Assembly: GCF_018101125.2 (NCBI RefSeq) | Contig: NZ_JAELVF020000001.1 | Location: 665,189-729,188, forward strand | Length of the DNA: 64,000 bases | Direction of reading: 5' to 3' | Origin: Streptomyces tardus | GTDB taxonomy: Bacteria > Actinomycetota > Actinomycetes > Streptomycetales > Streptomycetaceae | Part shown: piece by piece, positions 47,648 to 56,270 of the stretch | Layout of the letters: every line of letters starts with the position of its first letter | Numbering within the stretch: the stretch's first letter is position 1 | The notes under the pieces: generated by a model | What the model saw: the letters and a program-made list of their open reading frames with translations, nothing else | Database searches by the model: none | Told to the model about the DNA's origin: nothing | Translations under genes and position numbers: made by a program

Positions 47648-48532
47648 ATGAGCTGGGTGTCCGCAGTCGCGCGGTTGCGGGCACGCCGGGAGCCCGGCGT
47701 GCTCGTGACCGTGGCGACCGTGCGCGGCCACGCACCCCGCCGGGCCGGGGCCAAACTCGTGGTGGGGCGCGAGGAGTCCTGGGGCTCGATCGGCGGCGGC
47801 AACATCGAGGCCGTCGCGATCGACCGGGCCCGCGAGCTGATCGGCACGGCCGAACCGGAGCCGGAGCTGATGGAGTTCGCCCTCAACGACAAGGTCGGCA
47901 ACGCGCACGGGGTGCAGTGCTGCGGAGGCGTCGTCTCCGTGCTGCTGGAGCCGTTGCCGGTGGTCCCGGCGGTGGCGGTCTTCGGCATCGGACACGTCGG
48001 GCTGGAGCTGGCACGTGTGCTGGCGCGACACAGCCTCGACCTGCATCTGGTCGACAGCCGGTCGGAAATACTCACGGACGAACGGCTCACGGTGCTGGCG
48101 GACGCGGTGGCCCAGGTCCGGGTGCACCACACGCCGCTGCTGCCGGAGGAGGTGCTGTCCGAACTCCCCCCGGGCGCCCACGTGTTGATCATGACTCATG
48201 ACCACGCCGAGGACGCCGCGCTGGTCGACGCCTCGCTGCGCACCAGCGGTCTCGGATCGATCGGGCTGATCGGTTCGACGGCCAAATGGGCGCGTTTCCG
48301 CCGCCGGTTGGCCACCGAGGGCGGCCACGAGGAGGCCGCCATCGACCGGGTCAGGACCCCGATCGGCATGCCCGGCATCGCCGGCAAGGAGCCCGCGACC
48401 ATCGCCGTGAGCGTCGCGGCGGACCTGCTGCGGACCTTCGAGCAGGAGCGCGCCACCGCGCCGCCGGAGCCCGGCGGGACGGGCGACGGGGCGGGCGGCG
48501 GTGCGTCCGGAGGCGCATCCGAGGGCGCGTAA
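47648..48532 (+). CDS. xdhC: XdhC-type molybdenum-cofactor insertion protein
   Basis: 294 residues from ATG 47648; GTG 47639 is a weaker alternative. Motifs: VLVTVATVRGHAPRRAGAKL, WGSIGGGNIEAVAID, HGVQCCGGVVSVLLEPLP, and a Rossmann half AVFGIGHVGLELARVLARHS with MTHDHAEDAALVDASL and GLIGSTAKWARFRRRL. XdhC binds the cofactor, helps its sulfuration and loads it into XdhB. The C-terminal 25 residues are Gly/Ala/Ser-rich. It starts one base after the xdhB stop codon. Confidence 0.93.
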   Translation: MSWVSAVARLRARREPGVLVTVATVRGHAPRRAGAKLVVGREESWGSIGGGNIEAVAIDRARELIGTAEPEPELMEFALNDKVGNAHGVQCCGGVVSVLLEPLPVVPAVAVFGIGHVGLELARVLARHSLDLHLVDSRSEILTDERLTVLADAVAQVRVHHTPLLPEEVLSELPPGAHVLIMTHDHAEDAALVDASLRTSGLGSIGLIGSTAKWARFRRRLATEGGHEEAAIDRVRTPIGMPGIAGKEPATIAVSVAADLLRTFEQERATAPPEPGGTGDGAGGGASGGASEGA

Positions 48533-48939
48533 CGGCGGTGCACAGGGAGGCACTTCCGACGGTGCCGATGGCGGTGGGCCCGGGAGCGGTTGACCGGGGC
48601 GCCGCGTCAGCCCCTTCCGTCAGCCGGTCCGCACCCGGCCCGACCCGGGCTCGTTCCGATCGGCGCCCGGCCCGGTCCGCACCCGGCACGCCCTCGGCTC
48701 GGCCCGATCCGCCGCCGGCCCGCGCGGAGGCGCGCCTGCGGCGGGTGCGGCTGGCAGTATCCGCGGCAGGGGAAACGCGGTGGTTCCGCCCGGTGTCGGC
48801 CCACCCGGCCGGTTCCGCGCCCGGAGCCGCGACCGCCGTCGGCGGTGGTGCGCCGCCCGCAGCGGTGCGTCGGCGTCACTGTCGCCGCCGCGGGCCCCGC
48901 GCGGGCCGTCCCCGTACGCCGACCGGAAGGGGACACCAC
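48533..48939. other. GC-rich gap, no gene seen
   Basis: 407 bases between xdhC and the photolyase-related gene. Translations are Arg/Pro/Ala-rich without motifs. A promoter for the next gene is likely within it, since the xdh genes end here. The ribosome-binding site ggaagggg lies at 48925. Confidence 0.45.
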
Positions 48940-50445
48940 GTGGAGACGCCGCACTGGCTCTTCGGCGACCAGCTCGGACCGCACTTCACCGCGCCCGGCG
49001 GGGGCGGGCCGCGCAAGGCCTCTCCGGTGGTGATGATCGAGGCGCGGTCGGTGTTCCGGCGGCGGCGCTTCCACCGGGCGAAGGCCCATCTGGTGCTGTC
49101 CGCGATGCGGCACCGGGCGGCCGAACTCGGCGAACGGGTGCGGTACGTACGGGCGAGGACGTACCGGGAAGGGCTGCGGGAGGCCGTCGGCGACGCGGAG
49201 GTCACCGTGCACCGGCCCACCTCGCGGGCGGCGATGGCCCTGGTGTCCGCGCTGCCGAACGTACGGGTGCTGGACGCGCGCGGATTCCTGGTGCCCCGGG
49301 AGGAGTTCGGGCAGTGGGTCGCGGGGCGGTCCGACGCGCAGCTGCGGCAGGAGGACTTCTACCGCTGGGTCCGTCGTCGGCACGGGCTGCTGATGGAGGG
49401 GGACGAACCGGCCGGCGGCCGGTGGAACCTCGACCACGACAACCGCCTCCCGCCGCCCTCGGGCGCGGAGCGGCTGGACACACCCGCGCCGTACCGGCCG
49501 CGCGAGGACGCGATCGACGACGAGGTGCGCGCTGATCTGGACCGCTGGGAGCGCGAGGGGGAGGTGGAGTTCGTCGGCCGCGACGGGCCGCGACTCTTCC
49601 CCGCCGACCGCCGGGAGGCACGTACCGCGCTGCGCCGCTTCCTCACGCACCGACTGGCGGACTTCGGGGCGTACGAGGACGCGGTGCTCGCCGCCGACCC
49701 GGTGATGAGCCACAGCCTGCTCTCCTCCTCGCTCAACCTGGGGCTGCTGGACCCGTGGGAGTGCGTGGCCGGGGCCGAGGCGGCGTGGCGGGCGGGCGAG
49801 GTGCCGCTGAACAGCGCGGAGGGCTTCGTGCGCCAGATCGCGGGGTGGCGCGAGTACGTGTGGCAGCTCTACTGGCACTTCGGCGAGGAGTACCGGGACC
49901 GCAACGCACTCCACCACACGGCCGAACTCCCCGACTGGTTCCTGGAGTTGGACGCCGAGGCGGTGACCGCGCGCTGTCTGTCGACGGTGCTCGCACAAGT
50001 GCGGGACACCGGTTGGACGCACCACATCCCGCGGCTGATGGTGCTCGGCAGCCACGCGCTCCAGTCGGGCTGGGACCCGCGCGCGGTGACCGACTGGTTC
50101 CATCGGTGCTTCGTCGACGGCTACGACTGGGTGATGCTCCCCAACGTCGTCGGGATGTCGCAGTACGCCGACGGCGGCCGGATGACCACCAAGCCGTACA
50201 CCTCCGGCGGCGCCTACCTGAACCGGATGACCGACCTGTGCGGGCCCTGCGCCTACCGTCCGGACCACCGCACCGGCGGGCGGGCCTGCCCGTTCACGGC
50301 GGGCTACTGGGCGTTCCTGCACCGGCACCGCGAGCGGCTGGTCCACAACCCGCGGATGGCCCGGCCGGTGCACGGCCTGGACCGGCTGTCCGACCTGGAC
50401 GAGCTGCTGCGCGAGCACCGGCGGAACGTCGGCCGTACGCCCTGA
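48940..50445 (+). CDS. Photolyase-related FeS protein (PhrB/CryPro family)
   Basis: 501 residues from GTG 48940. The N-terminal domain begins HWLFGDQLGPHFTAPG and has MIEARSVFRRRRFHRAKAHL. The C-terminal part holds FAD-binding helices: RQIAGWREYVWQLYWHFGEE, HHIPRLMVLGSHALQSGWDP and DWVMLPNVVGMSQYADGGRM. Cys residues in LCGPCAYRPDHRTGGRACPF fit the [4Fe-4S] site of this family. Members include (6-4) photolyases and photoreceptors that use an iron-sulfur cluster. Whether it repairs DNA or signals light cannot be told here. Confidence 0.92.
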   Translation: METPHWLFGDQLGPHFTAPGGGGPRKASPVVMIEARSVFRRRRFHRAKAHLVLSAMRHRAAELGERVRYVRARTYREGLREAVGDAEVTVHRPTSRAAMALVSALPNVRVLDARGFLVPREEFGQWVAGRSDAQLRQEDFYRWVRRRHGLLMEGDEPAGGRWNLDHDNRLPPPSGAERLDTPAPYRPREDAIDDEVRADLDRWEREGEVEFVGRDGPRLFPADRREARTALRRFLTHRLADFGAYEDAVLAADPVMSHSLLSSSLNLGLLDPWECVAGAEAAWRAGEVPLNSAEGFVRQIAGWREYVWQLYWHFGEEYRDRNALHHTAELPDWFLELDAEAVTARCLSTVLAQVRDTGWTHHIPRLMVLGSHALQSGWDPRAVTDWFHRCFVDGYDWVMLPNVVGMSQYADGGRMTTKPYTSGGAYLNRMTDLCGPCAYRPDHRTGGRACPFTAGYWAFLHRHRERLVHNPRMARPVHGLDRLSDLDELLREHRRNVGRTP

Positions 50446-50485
50446 GCACCCGGCCCGCCGTCCGGCCCCCTCCGCAACGGGAGCC

Positions 50486-50521
50486 GGGTCGGGCGCCGGG
50501 TCGGGCGCCGGGTCGGGCGCC
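50486..50521. repeat. Three tandem 12-base repeats
   Basis: The unit gggtcgggcgcc is repeated three times exactly (50486, 50498, 50510), shortly after the photolyase-related gene. It lies before a hairpin and between convergent genes. Confidence 0.85.
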
Positions 50522-50573
50522 GGTACCGCCCTCTCGTTTCGGCCGCCGCTTCGGCTCATCGCCGGTCCCGCCG

Positions 50574-50614
50574 CCCGTTCCGCCGTCCGGTCGGGCAGCG
50601 GGCGGCGGAACGGG
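50574..50614. terminator. Bidirectional terminator-like hairpin
   Basis: A 12-base perfect stem (50574-50585 with 50603-50614) around a 17-base loop. It sits 18 bases beyond the stop of the deaminase gene and about 130 bases after the photolyase-related gene, which converge here. Confidence 0.6.
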
Positions 50615-50631
50615 CCCGGGCGGCGGCGGGC

Positions 50632-51135
50632 TCAGTAGTCGATACGGTCCGGCTTGGCGATCCAGGCGTCGAAGGGGGCCGTGCGGTTGGGCAGTTCCAG
50701 CTGCTCGATCCCGGTGGGCCACTGCGACTGCGGGCGCTTCTCGAAGAGGTCGTAGAACTTGCGGTCGTCGAAGCCGGCCACCGCGGCGTCGTCGCGGTCC
50801 GCGGCGTACACGATCCGGTCGACCCGCGCCCACAGCGCGGACGAGAGGCACATCGGACACGGCTCGCAGGAGGTGACCAGCACACATCCCTGAAGCGAGA
50901 AGGTGTTGAGCTTCTGGCAGGCGGCGCGCATCGCGCTGACCTCGGCGTGTGCGGTGGGGTCGAGGTTCACGGTGACCTGGTTGCTGCCGAGGGCGACCAC
51001 TTCGCCGCCCCTGGCGACCAGGGCGCCGAACGGGCCGCCGCCGTCCGCGACGCTGGCGGTGGCGATGCTGATCGCCTCGTCCAGCCAGGCGCGTTCGAGC
51101 TGCTGGGCGTTGGTTTCCGGAGTGTGCGCGGTCAC
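50632..51135 (-). CDS. Nucleobase/guanine deaminase-like enzyme
   Basis: 167 residues from GTG 51135, behind a purine-rich site (gaaagaag); GTG 51141 is an alternative. It is a CMP/dCMP-type zinc deaminase: the HAE motif lies in LDPTAHAEVSAMRAACQKLN and the PCxxC motif in LVTSCEPCPMCLSSALWARV. The C-terminal extension (DRKFYDLFEKRPQSQWP and IEQLELPNRTAPFDAW) is that of guanine deaminases of the GuaD/small type. It would convert guanine to xanthine, the substrate of the XdhAB enzyme encoded nearby. Confidence 0.88.
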   Translation of the reverse strand: MTAHTPETNAQQLERAWLDEAISIATASVADGGGPFGALVARGGEVVALGSNQVTVNLDPTAHAEVSAMRAACQKLNTFSLQGCVLVTSCEPCPMCLSSALWARVDRIVYAADRDDAAVAGFDDRKFYDLFEKRPQSQWPTGIEQLELPNRTAPFDAWIAKPDRIDY

Positions 51136-51684
51136 TGTCACTTCTTTCGCAGAGGCGGGCAGGGGCGGAGTACGGGCCGGGTGTACGGACGACGCGGCCG
51201 GACGTGCCGGGCGGGAGTGCGCCGTGGTGGGCGAACGGCCCGTACGGCCGAGGGAGTTGCCGCGCCGGCGGGTCCGAGTGCCCGGGCCTCCGTGCGCACC
51301 GGTCGCGCCGCACGGCGGCCGGTGTGTCGACGGAGTTCCGCGGCGGCTCGTCCCGCGGCGCACCGCGGCGTTCCGCGGGTGTGAGGAGTCGGAGATCAGC
51401 CCGACGCCCGGGTCCACCGCGACCGGCCAGGGGCGGAAGACATGAAGAGACCAGCGGGCCCGGACCTGCTCTTCGTGGATTGCTACAAGGGTGCTCCGTC
51501 TCCTGCCCCCCGCCGCCGGTCGGCACGCGCACGGCGTCGGGAAGTCCCCGCGCCGTGTGTGACGCACGGCCCCTGCGCTCGTATCCGCCCGGCACGCCTC
51601 GCGCCCGCCCGCTTCCGTGCGGCGGCTGCTCCGCGTCGTGGGTCCGGCCCGGATCTGCCGCCAGGAGTGCCTCGCCGCATGCGA
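51136..51684. other. Gap upstream of the guanine-deaminase-like gene
   Basis: About 550 bases. A plus-strand ATG at 51442 opens a frame that soon turns Arg/Pro-rich and lacks a domain, so no gene is called. No riboswitch for guanine is evident. Confidence 0.4.
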
Positions 51685-51748
51685 ACGGCCCGCCACCGGA
51701 CCAGTGAGAGTCCTTGTGAGTGACTTTCACTGTTGCGTGGCGGGCCGT
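51685..51748. other. Bulged stem-loop, terminator or structured RNA
   Basis: A 12-base outer stem (51685-51696 with 51737-51748) and a 6-base inner stem (cagtga with tcactg) leave a 19-base apical loop. It lies 40 bases beyond the stop of the small membrane protein gene, on the side expected for its terminator. The inner stem and conserved-looking loop are more elaborate than a simple terminator. Confidence 0.55.
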
Positions 51749-51788
51749 CGTGGCGTCTACGGGTTTCCGCGCGTTGCGCGGGGCTCGG

Positions 51789-51944
51789 TCAGAAGAAGTG
51801 CTTTCGGCCGCCGACCGCACGGCCGGTCGCGCCGAGTACCCACAGAATCGCGCCGATCACGAGCAGGATTCCACCCACCGTGGACAGCAGGGAGATCCCG
51901 GCAAGCATGCCGACAATCAGCAGGATGGCACCGAGAATAATCAT
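51789..51944 (-). CDS. Tiny hydrophobic membrane protein, 51 aa (DUF6131-like)
   Basis: ATG 51944 follows gaaagggggc. The protein is MIILGAILLIVGMLAGISLL, STVGGILLVIGAILWVLGAT and a basic tail GRAVGGRKHFF. Two short membrane helices joined by a Ser/Thr/Gly turn match the small DUF6131-type proteins frequent in actinobacteria. Many such genes are missed because of size. Function unknown. It lies in the same direction as the FluC genes, 240 bases downstream of them. Confidence 0.75.
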   Translation of the reverse strand: MIILGAILLIVGMLAGISLLSTVGGILLVIGAILWVLGATGRAVGGRKHFF

Positions 51945-52183
51945 CTGGGCCCCCTTTCTCTGGGCTTGTGTGCCGCCGTTCGGTACAGGGGTGCCCCGGG
52001 CTCTCCGGTGCTGTTCCCACGCTCGGGCCGGCGGCCGGCCCTGGCGAGCGTCCCTGTTCCCGGCGTCCGTTGTGACGCCGAGTCTGTCTGGTGCCCCAAC
52101 CTCTCTCCGTTATGCATCCGTTGCCAAATTCGCCGGTGCACAACGGGTGTCCGGGAACATTCGAGACTAAACCGCCCTCACCA

Positions 52184-52549
52184 TCAGGAACCGGCCGCAA
52201 CGACCCCCAGATGGAGTGCGGCGAAACCGGTGCCCACACTGAGCACGACGTTGAGGACGGCACGGCCCCGGGCGCCGGACTCGGCGAGCCGCAACGTCTC
52301 GTAGGAGAAGGTCGAGTACGTGGTCAGCGCGCCGCACAGCCCCGTACCGAGCAGGAGCCGCAACGAGTCGGGGACCGCGCCGTGGAGCGCGAGACCGGTC
52401 AGGACCCCGAGGACCAGGCATCCCGCGACGTTGACGGCGAGGGTGCCCCAGGGGAAGCCGGAGTCGTGGCGGCGCTGGACGCCGACGTCGGTGAGGTAGC
52501 GCAGGGGCGCGCCCAGCGCGCCGCCGAGCAGGACGAGCAGCCAGTTCAC
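52184..52549 (-). CDS. crcB: FluC/CrcB fluoride channel, short copy
   Basis: 121 residues from GTG 52549. Four membrane helices with the family motifs: LLVLLGGALGAPLRYLTDVG, FPWGTLAVNVAGCLVLGVLT (the polar Asn of the pore) and GLCGALTTYSTFSYETLRL (the TTxS segment lining the fluoride path). A longer upstream frame is Cys/Arg-rich and rejected. It exports fluoride as a dimer. A second, longer copy lies 94 bases upstream, so the two could form a heterodimer. Confidence 0.92.
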   Translation of the reverse strand: MNWLLVLLGGALGAPLRYLTDVGVQRRHDSGFPWGTLAVNVAGCLVLGVLTGLALHGAVPDSLRLLLGTGLCGALTTYSTFSYETLRLAESGARGRAVLNVVLSVGTGFAALHLGVVAAGS

Positions 52550-52643
52550 GGGCGGCGGTCCGCACACGCGCCACACGCGCCACACGCGTGCTGCCGGGCA
52601 CCCGGGGTGGTGCGCGTGTGCGGCGGTGGTGCGGTCGGGGGCG

Positions 52644-53216
52644 TCATCGGGTCCTCCTGAATCGTGCGGCTGCTCGGGCGCGCCGCCGGCCCTCCTCGCC
52701 GAGGGCCGCCCGCGTCCCGCGCGCCGGACGGTCCGCCGACGCCTTCCGCCGCACACGTCGCCGGACGAGCCGGCGGGTGAGCCGGAGGGCGATCGTCACC
52801 GCGGCGAGAGCCGCGAGCAGGGTGAGGGCCAGGTAGGCGTACGCGGTACGCGGCCGGCCCTCGGCGAAGAGGTGGTGGATGTCGGCGGCGTAGGCGGAGA
52901 AGGTCGTGAACCCGCCGAGCACCCCGGTGCCGAGGAACGGCCGCACCAGCGGGTGGACGGACCGGACCTCGGTGACGAGCACCATGAGCACCCCGATCGC
53001 CGCGCAGCCGGCGGCGTTCACGGCCAGGGTCGTCCAGGGGAACGCGCCCTCGGCGGTCGGCCCGAGCACCCCGGCGCCGTACCGCGCGCAGGCGCCCAGC
53101 GCCCCGCCGAGGGAGACGGCCGCGACGACCGACAGCTCCGCCCGGCGCGCGGCCGGTGGCGACCCGACCTCGTGCAGCGGTTCCACCTCGGCCGGGCGCG
53201 GCTCGGGCGTGGACAT
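52644..53216 (-). CDS. crcB: FluC/CrcB fluoride channel, long copy
   Basis: 190 residues from ATG 53216, with a gaggagg site nine bases upstream. An N-terminal extension of about 30 polar residues precedes [40 protein letters not shown] and [19 protein letters not shown]. The pore motifs (Asn in [13 protein letters not shown]) are kept. A strongly basic tail of about 45 residues ([16 protein letters not shown] and more) follows the last helix. The tail and extension distinguish it from the short copy, with which it is probably co-transcribed. Confidence 0.92.
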   Translation of the reverse strand: MSTPEPRPAEVEPLHEVGSPPAARRAELSVVAAVSLGGALGACARYGAGVLGPTAEGAFPWTTLAVNAAGCAAIGVLMVLVTEVRSVHPLVRPFLGTGVLGGFTTFSAYAADIHHLFAEGRPRTAYAYLALTLLAALAAVTIALRLTRRLVRRRVRRKASADRPARGTRAALGEEGRRRARAAARFRRTR

Positions 53217-53308
53217 CGGGTGCACCTCCTCTCCTCAAGCCGTCCGCCGGACAGCGGGCGCACGGCTCGGCGGGCGGTCGCACCGGGCGCCGCAGCACCG
53301 CCTCCCGG

Positions 53309-54853
53309 TCAGCCCGTCCATCCCCGGCTGCCGCCGGGAATGGGGGCGTCGGGGTCGTAGGGCTTGCGGGTGAAGACGAAGGTGGCCAGGTCCAGGTGGC
53401 TCACGCTGCCGTCGGGCGCGCGGCACAGCCGCAGGGTCTCGCCCGAGAAGTACCCGTCCAGACCGCGCCAGGTGCCGTCCTCCTCGGGGCTCAGCCGGGT
53501 CCGGCGGCCCGGCCCGGAGAGCGGCCCCAGCTCCAGCGCGCGCCCCGGTCGCAACCGCAGTACGAACGGGGTGGCGCCCCAGTACCAGGGGCCGGTGAGG
53601 GCGACCAGCTCCGGATCGGCGTCCGCGGCGGCCAGCGGACGCCAGGGTTCCGGGCAGCGGGGTTCGTGCTCCAGCACGATGCGGATCAGGTCGCTGCCGG
53701 CGGCCATCACCGCCGGACCCGAGGTGGCGTTGGTGAGCACCACGGCGCCGACCCGCTCCTGCGGGTCGACCAGCAGGCAGGCCAGGAAGCCGGGCATCGA
53801 ACCACCGTGGCCGACGAGCGAGCGCGACGCCTGCTCCGTACCGGGCCAGCCCGGCGGCGTACGCAGCAGCTGGACGCCGAGTCCGTGGCTCGCGTCCCAA
53901 TTGTCGTGCGCGGGCGGGGAGTTGGGGGTGCGCAGCTCGACGAGGGTGTCGACGGACAGTACGTCCCGGCCGCCGTCGCCCGCGAGGAAGCCGGCGAAGC
54001 GGGCCAAGTCGTCGGTGGTGGACCAGAGTTGGCCGGCCGGCGCCATGGTGCCGGTGTCGGCGAGCGGCTCCTCCAGCAGGACGTCCGCCCAGGGCGCGAC
54101 GGCCCAGCCCCGTACGTGCGGCCGGCGGGGCAGCAGGGTGGTGTCCCGCATGCCGAGCGGCTCCAGCACCTCCCGGAGCAGCGCCTCGTACCAGCCCTCG
54201 CCGCGCAGCCGTTCGACGAGCGCCCCGAGGTAGGCGTAGCCGGGGTTGCTGTAGTGGTGTCGGCGGCCGGGCGGGAGCGGCCTGGGCTCGCCGTCGAGCA
54301 GATCGCCGATGTCCGGCCGCAGCTCGCCGGGGGTCCGCTCCCACCAGGGGCCGCGCGGTTCGGCGGGCACGGCGGCGGTGTGCGCGAGAAGTTGGGCGAT
54401 CGTCGCGGTGGGGGCCTGGGTGCCGGGGAGGTGGCGCTCCAGCGGGTCGGCGAGGTCGATGAGGCCCTCGTCGCGCAGCCGCAGGACGAGTACCGCGACC
54501 AGCGCTTTGGTAAGGGAGCCGATCCGGTACTGGGTCCGGGGACCGGGCTCGGGGTCGGCGCCGGGGCCGCGGTCGGGCTCGGGGCCGCGGTGGGACTCCG
54601 GGCCGCGATCGGGCTCGGGTGCCGGTCCGGGGTGGGCGCTCGCGGCGCCGGGACCGTGCGCTTCCGGGCCCGGGTGCGGTACGGGGTCGGCGCTGCTCCG
54701 CGCGCCGCTCCAGACGGTCTGCCCGTCCCGTACGACGGCGGCGACGACGGACGGCGTGCGCCCCTCGGACTGGGCGACGGCGAGACGGTGCGCGAGGGCG
54801 CGTTCGGTGGCGGCAAGCAGCATGGCGACGAGGCTACTTGGGCCGGTCGACAT
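53309..54853 (-). CDS. Serine beta-lactamase / class C-like hydrolase
   Basis: 514 residues from ATG 54853. Catalytic motifs: SLTK (IGSLTKALVAVLVL), YSN (HHYSNPGYAYLGALVERL), and HGGS (SLVGHGGSMPGFLA) in place of KTG. Between residues 50 and 100 is a Pro/Glu/Asp/Arg/Gly-rich insert built of repeats of about six residues (PDRGPE type). The C-terminal 130 residues are a beta domain often found in this family. No signal peptide is visible, so it is probably cytoplasmic. Substrates could be esters or peptides rather than antibiotics. Confidence 0.88.
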   Translation of the reverse strand: MSTGPSSLVAMLLAATERALAHRLAVAQSEGRTPSVVAAVVRDGQTVWSGARSSADPVPHPGPEAHGPGAASAHPGPAPEPDRGPESHRGPEPDRGPGADPEPGPRTQYRIGSLTKALVAVLVLRLRDEGLIDLADPLERHLPGTQAPTATIAQLLAHTAAVPAEPRGPWWERTPGELRPDIGDLLDGEPRPLPPGRRHHYSNPGYAYLGALVERLRGEGWYEALLREVLEPLGMRDTTLLPRRPHVRGWAVAPWADVLLEEPLADTGTMAPAGQLWSTTDDLARFAGFLAGDGGRDVLSVDTLVELRTPNSPPAHDNWDASHGLGVQLLRTPPGWPGTEQASRSLVGHGGSMPGFLACLLVDPQERVGAVVLTNATSGPAVMAAGSDLIRIVLEHEPRCPEPWRPLAAADADPELVALTGPWYWGATPFVLRLRPGRALELGPLSGPGRRTRLSPEEDGTWRGLDGYFSGETLRLCRAPDGSVSHLDLATFVFTRKPYDPDAPIPGGSRGWTG

Positions 54854-54942
54854 CGTCCGCCACCGACGGGCCGCGAGCGTACGCCTGCCCGCGGGCGCGG
54901 CTCCCTGCGCCGGCCGGCGGGCCGGCAGGGAGCAGCGCACGG

Positions 54943-56151
54943 CTAGGCGGCCTTCGAACTCCCCCTGCGCGGCAGGAGGTTGGCGGCGAGGGCGAGAGCC
55001 AGCCCGAACAGCACCCAGCCGACGAGCACGAGCAGTGGTGCGGTCGTACCCGCTCCGTCGAAGTAGGCGGTGCCGCGCAGCAGGCTGCCGGAGGCGCCGG
55101 GCGGCAGGAGCTGGCCGAGAGTGGCCCAGCCGTCGGGCAGCCAGTCGCCCCCGGTGGCCAGCCCGGAGAGCGGGTTGCCCAGAAGCATCATCGTGCCGAC
55201 GCCCGCGCCCAGCCCCACCGTGCCGAGGAGGGCGTGCAGACCGAGGAAGGTGTACGAGAGCGCCGCCATGCCGAGTGCCAGCCCCAGGGCCTCCGGCACC
55301 AGCGGACCGTCCAGGGTGCCGGTCACCCGGGACAGCACGGTGGCGACGGCGAAACCCGCCAGCAGCGAGAAGAGCCCGGCGCCCGCCAGCCGCAGACCGA
55401 CTCGCCGTCTGCCAGGGAAGAGCTGAAGGAAGCCGACCGCAGGGATGACGCCGCCGAGGATCATCGGCAGTGCGGCGGCGCTGAGTCCGGTGCCCTGCGG
55501 ATCGTCCGACGGGAAGGGCGCCAAGTCGGTGACTTCGGTGGCCAGTTGGGCCCGTTCGGCGATCCCCTCGCCCATCGCCCGTAGGGCGTTGGCGGCGGGC
55601 GGCCCGCCGGCGGTGGCCGTGTAGACCTCGACGGCCCGCTCACCGACGACGAACCCACCGCTGATCTCGCGGTCCCGCACCGCCCGGCGCAGCTCGGCCG
55701 GACTCTCGTACCGCACCAGCTCGGGCCGCGGACCGCCCTGCGCCTCCGGCCCGGACGGCAGCGCGGCGGCCTGGGAGCGCAGTACGCCGGTCCGCAGATG
55801 GTCGGGCCCGCTGTGCGTGGCGGGCAGCGCGAAGGCGAGCAGCATCAGGGTGATGAGGCAGGTCATGGCGACGGCGACACCCACGACCCTCCCGCCCGTA
55901 CGCCCCGCGCTCCCGCTGCGACCCGCGTCCGCATCGGTGTCCGGACTGCGGCCCGCGCCCGCGTCCTCGCTGCGGTCGGCGTTCGCGTCCTCACTGCGGC
56001 CCGCGCCCTCGCTGTGGCCCGCCTCGGCGGCCCGTCCGGCGCTCTGCGCGGGTCGGGCGTGCTCCGTACGGTCCGTGTCGTCCGCCCCGCCCGTCCGGCT
56101 GGTGCCTCCCGCAGGGCGAGCGCCGCGCTCCCCCGCATCGCGATGATCCAC
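54943..56151 (-). CDS. ABC-2/YhgE-like membrane protein
   Basis: 402 residues from GTG 56151. The first 85 residues are polar, made of Ala/Gly/Arg/Asp repeats, and cytoplasmic. The membrane part begins with GVAVAMTCLITLMLLAFALP. A large extracytoplasmic stretch (residues about 110-210) precedes five further helices (LGGVIPAVGFLQLF, LAGAGLFSLLAGFAVATVLS, LGLALGMAALSYTFLGLHAL, VGTMMLLGNPLSGLA, LLVLVGWVLFGLALALAANL). This is the layout of DUF3533/ABC-2-type permeases that lack an own ATPase. It diverges from the TetR gene across an operator, so it is likely the repressed target. Confidence 0.8.
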   Translation of the reverse strand: MDHRDAGERGARPAGGTSRTGGADDTDRTEHARPAQSAGRAAEAGHSEGAGRSEDANADRSEDAGAGRSPDTDADAGRSGSAGRTGGRVVGVAVAMTCLITLMLLAFALPATHSGPDHLRTGVLRSQAAALPSGPEAQGGPRPELVRYESPAELRRAVRDREISGGFVVGERAVEVYTATAGGPPAANALRAMGEGIAERAQLATEVTDLAPFPSDDPQGTGLSAAALPMILGGVIPAVGFLQLFPGRRRVGLRLAGAGLFSLLAGFAVATVLSRVTGTLDGPLVPEALGLALGMAALSYTFLGLHALLGTVGLGAGVGTMMLLGNPLSGLATGGDWLPDGWATLGQLLPPGASGSLLRGTAYFDGAGTTAPLLVLVGWVLFGLALALAANLLPRRGSSKAA

Positions 56152-56229
56152 AGCGACCTGCTTCCATGCGGTGTTCGAAACCGGCCGGGCGTCCGCACGC
56201 GCCCGGTCCGACTGTCCACACCGTACGCT

Positions 56230-56252
56230 AGGTGGAAGTTTTTCTTCCACCT
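56230..56252. promoter_or_regulatory. TetR operator palindrome
   Basis: aggtggaag, ttttt, cttccacct form a perfect 9-5-9 inverted repeat in the 119-base gap between the membrane-protein gene and the divergent tetR gene. The T-rich centre stands out in GC-rich DNA. The position just upstream of the tetR start fits autorepression and control of the divergent gene. Confidence 0.75.
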
Positions 56253-56270
56253 GTCTCGCGAGGAGGCCCC

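Noticed and set aside
51442..51720. Plus-strand ORF starting MKRPAGPDLLFVDCYKG
   Set aside because: A reasonable first 15 codons turn into Arg/Pro/Ala low complexity. There is no good ribosome-binding site and no recognisable domain.
53217..53308. Fluoride (crcB) riboswitch upstream of the fluC genes
   Set aside because: I could not find the conserved GGNGATGG-type core or pseudoknot pattern in the 92 bases upstream of the long fluC gene.
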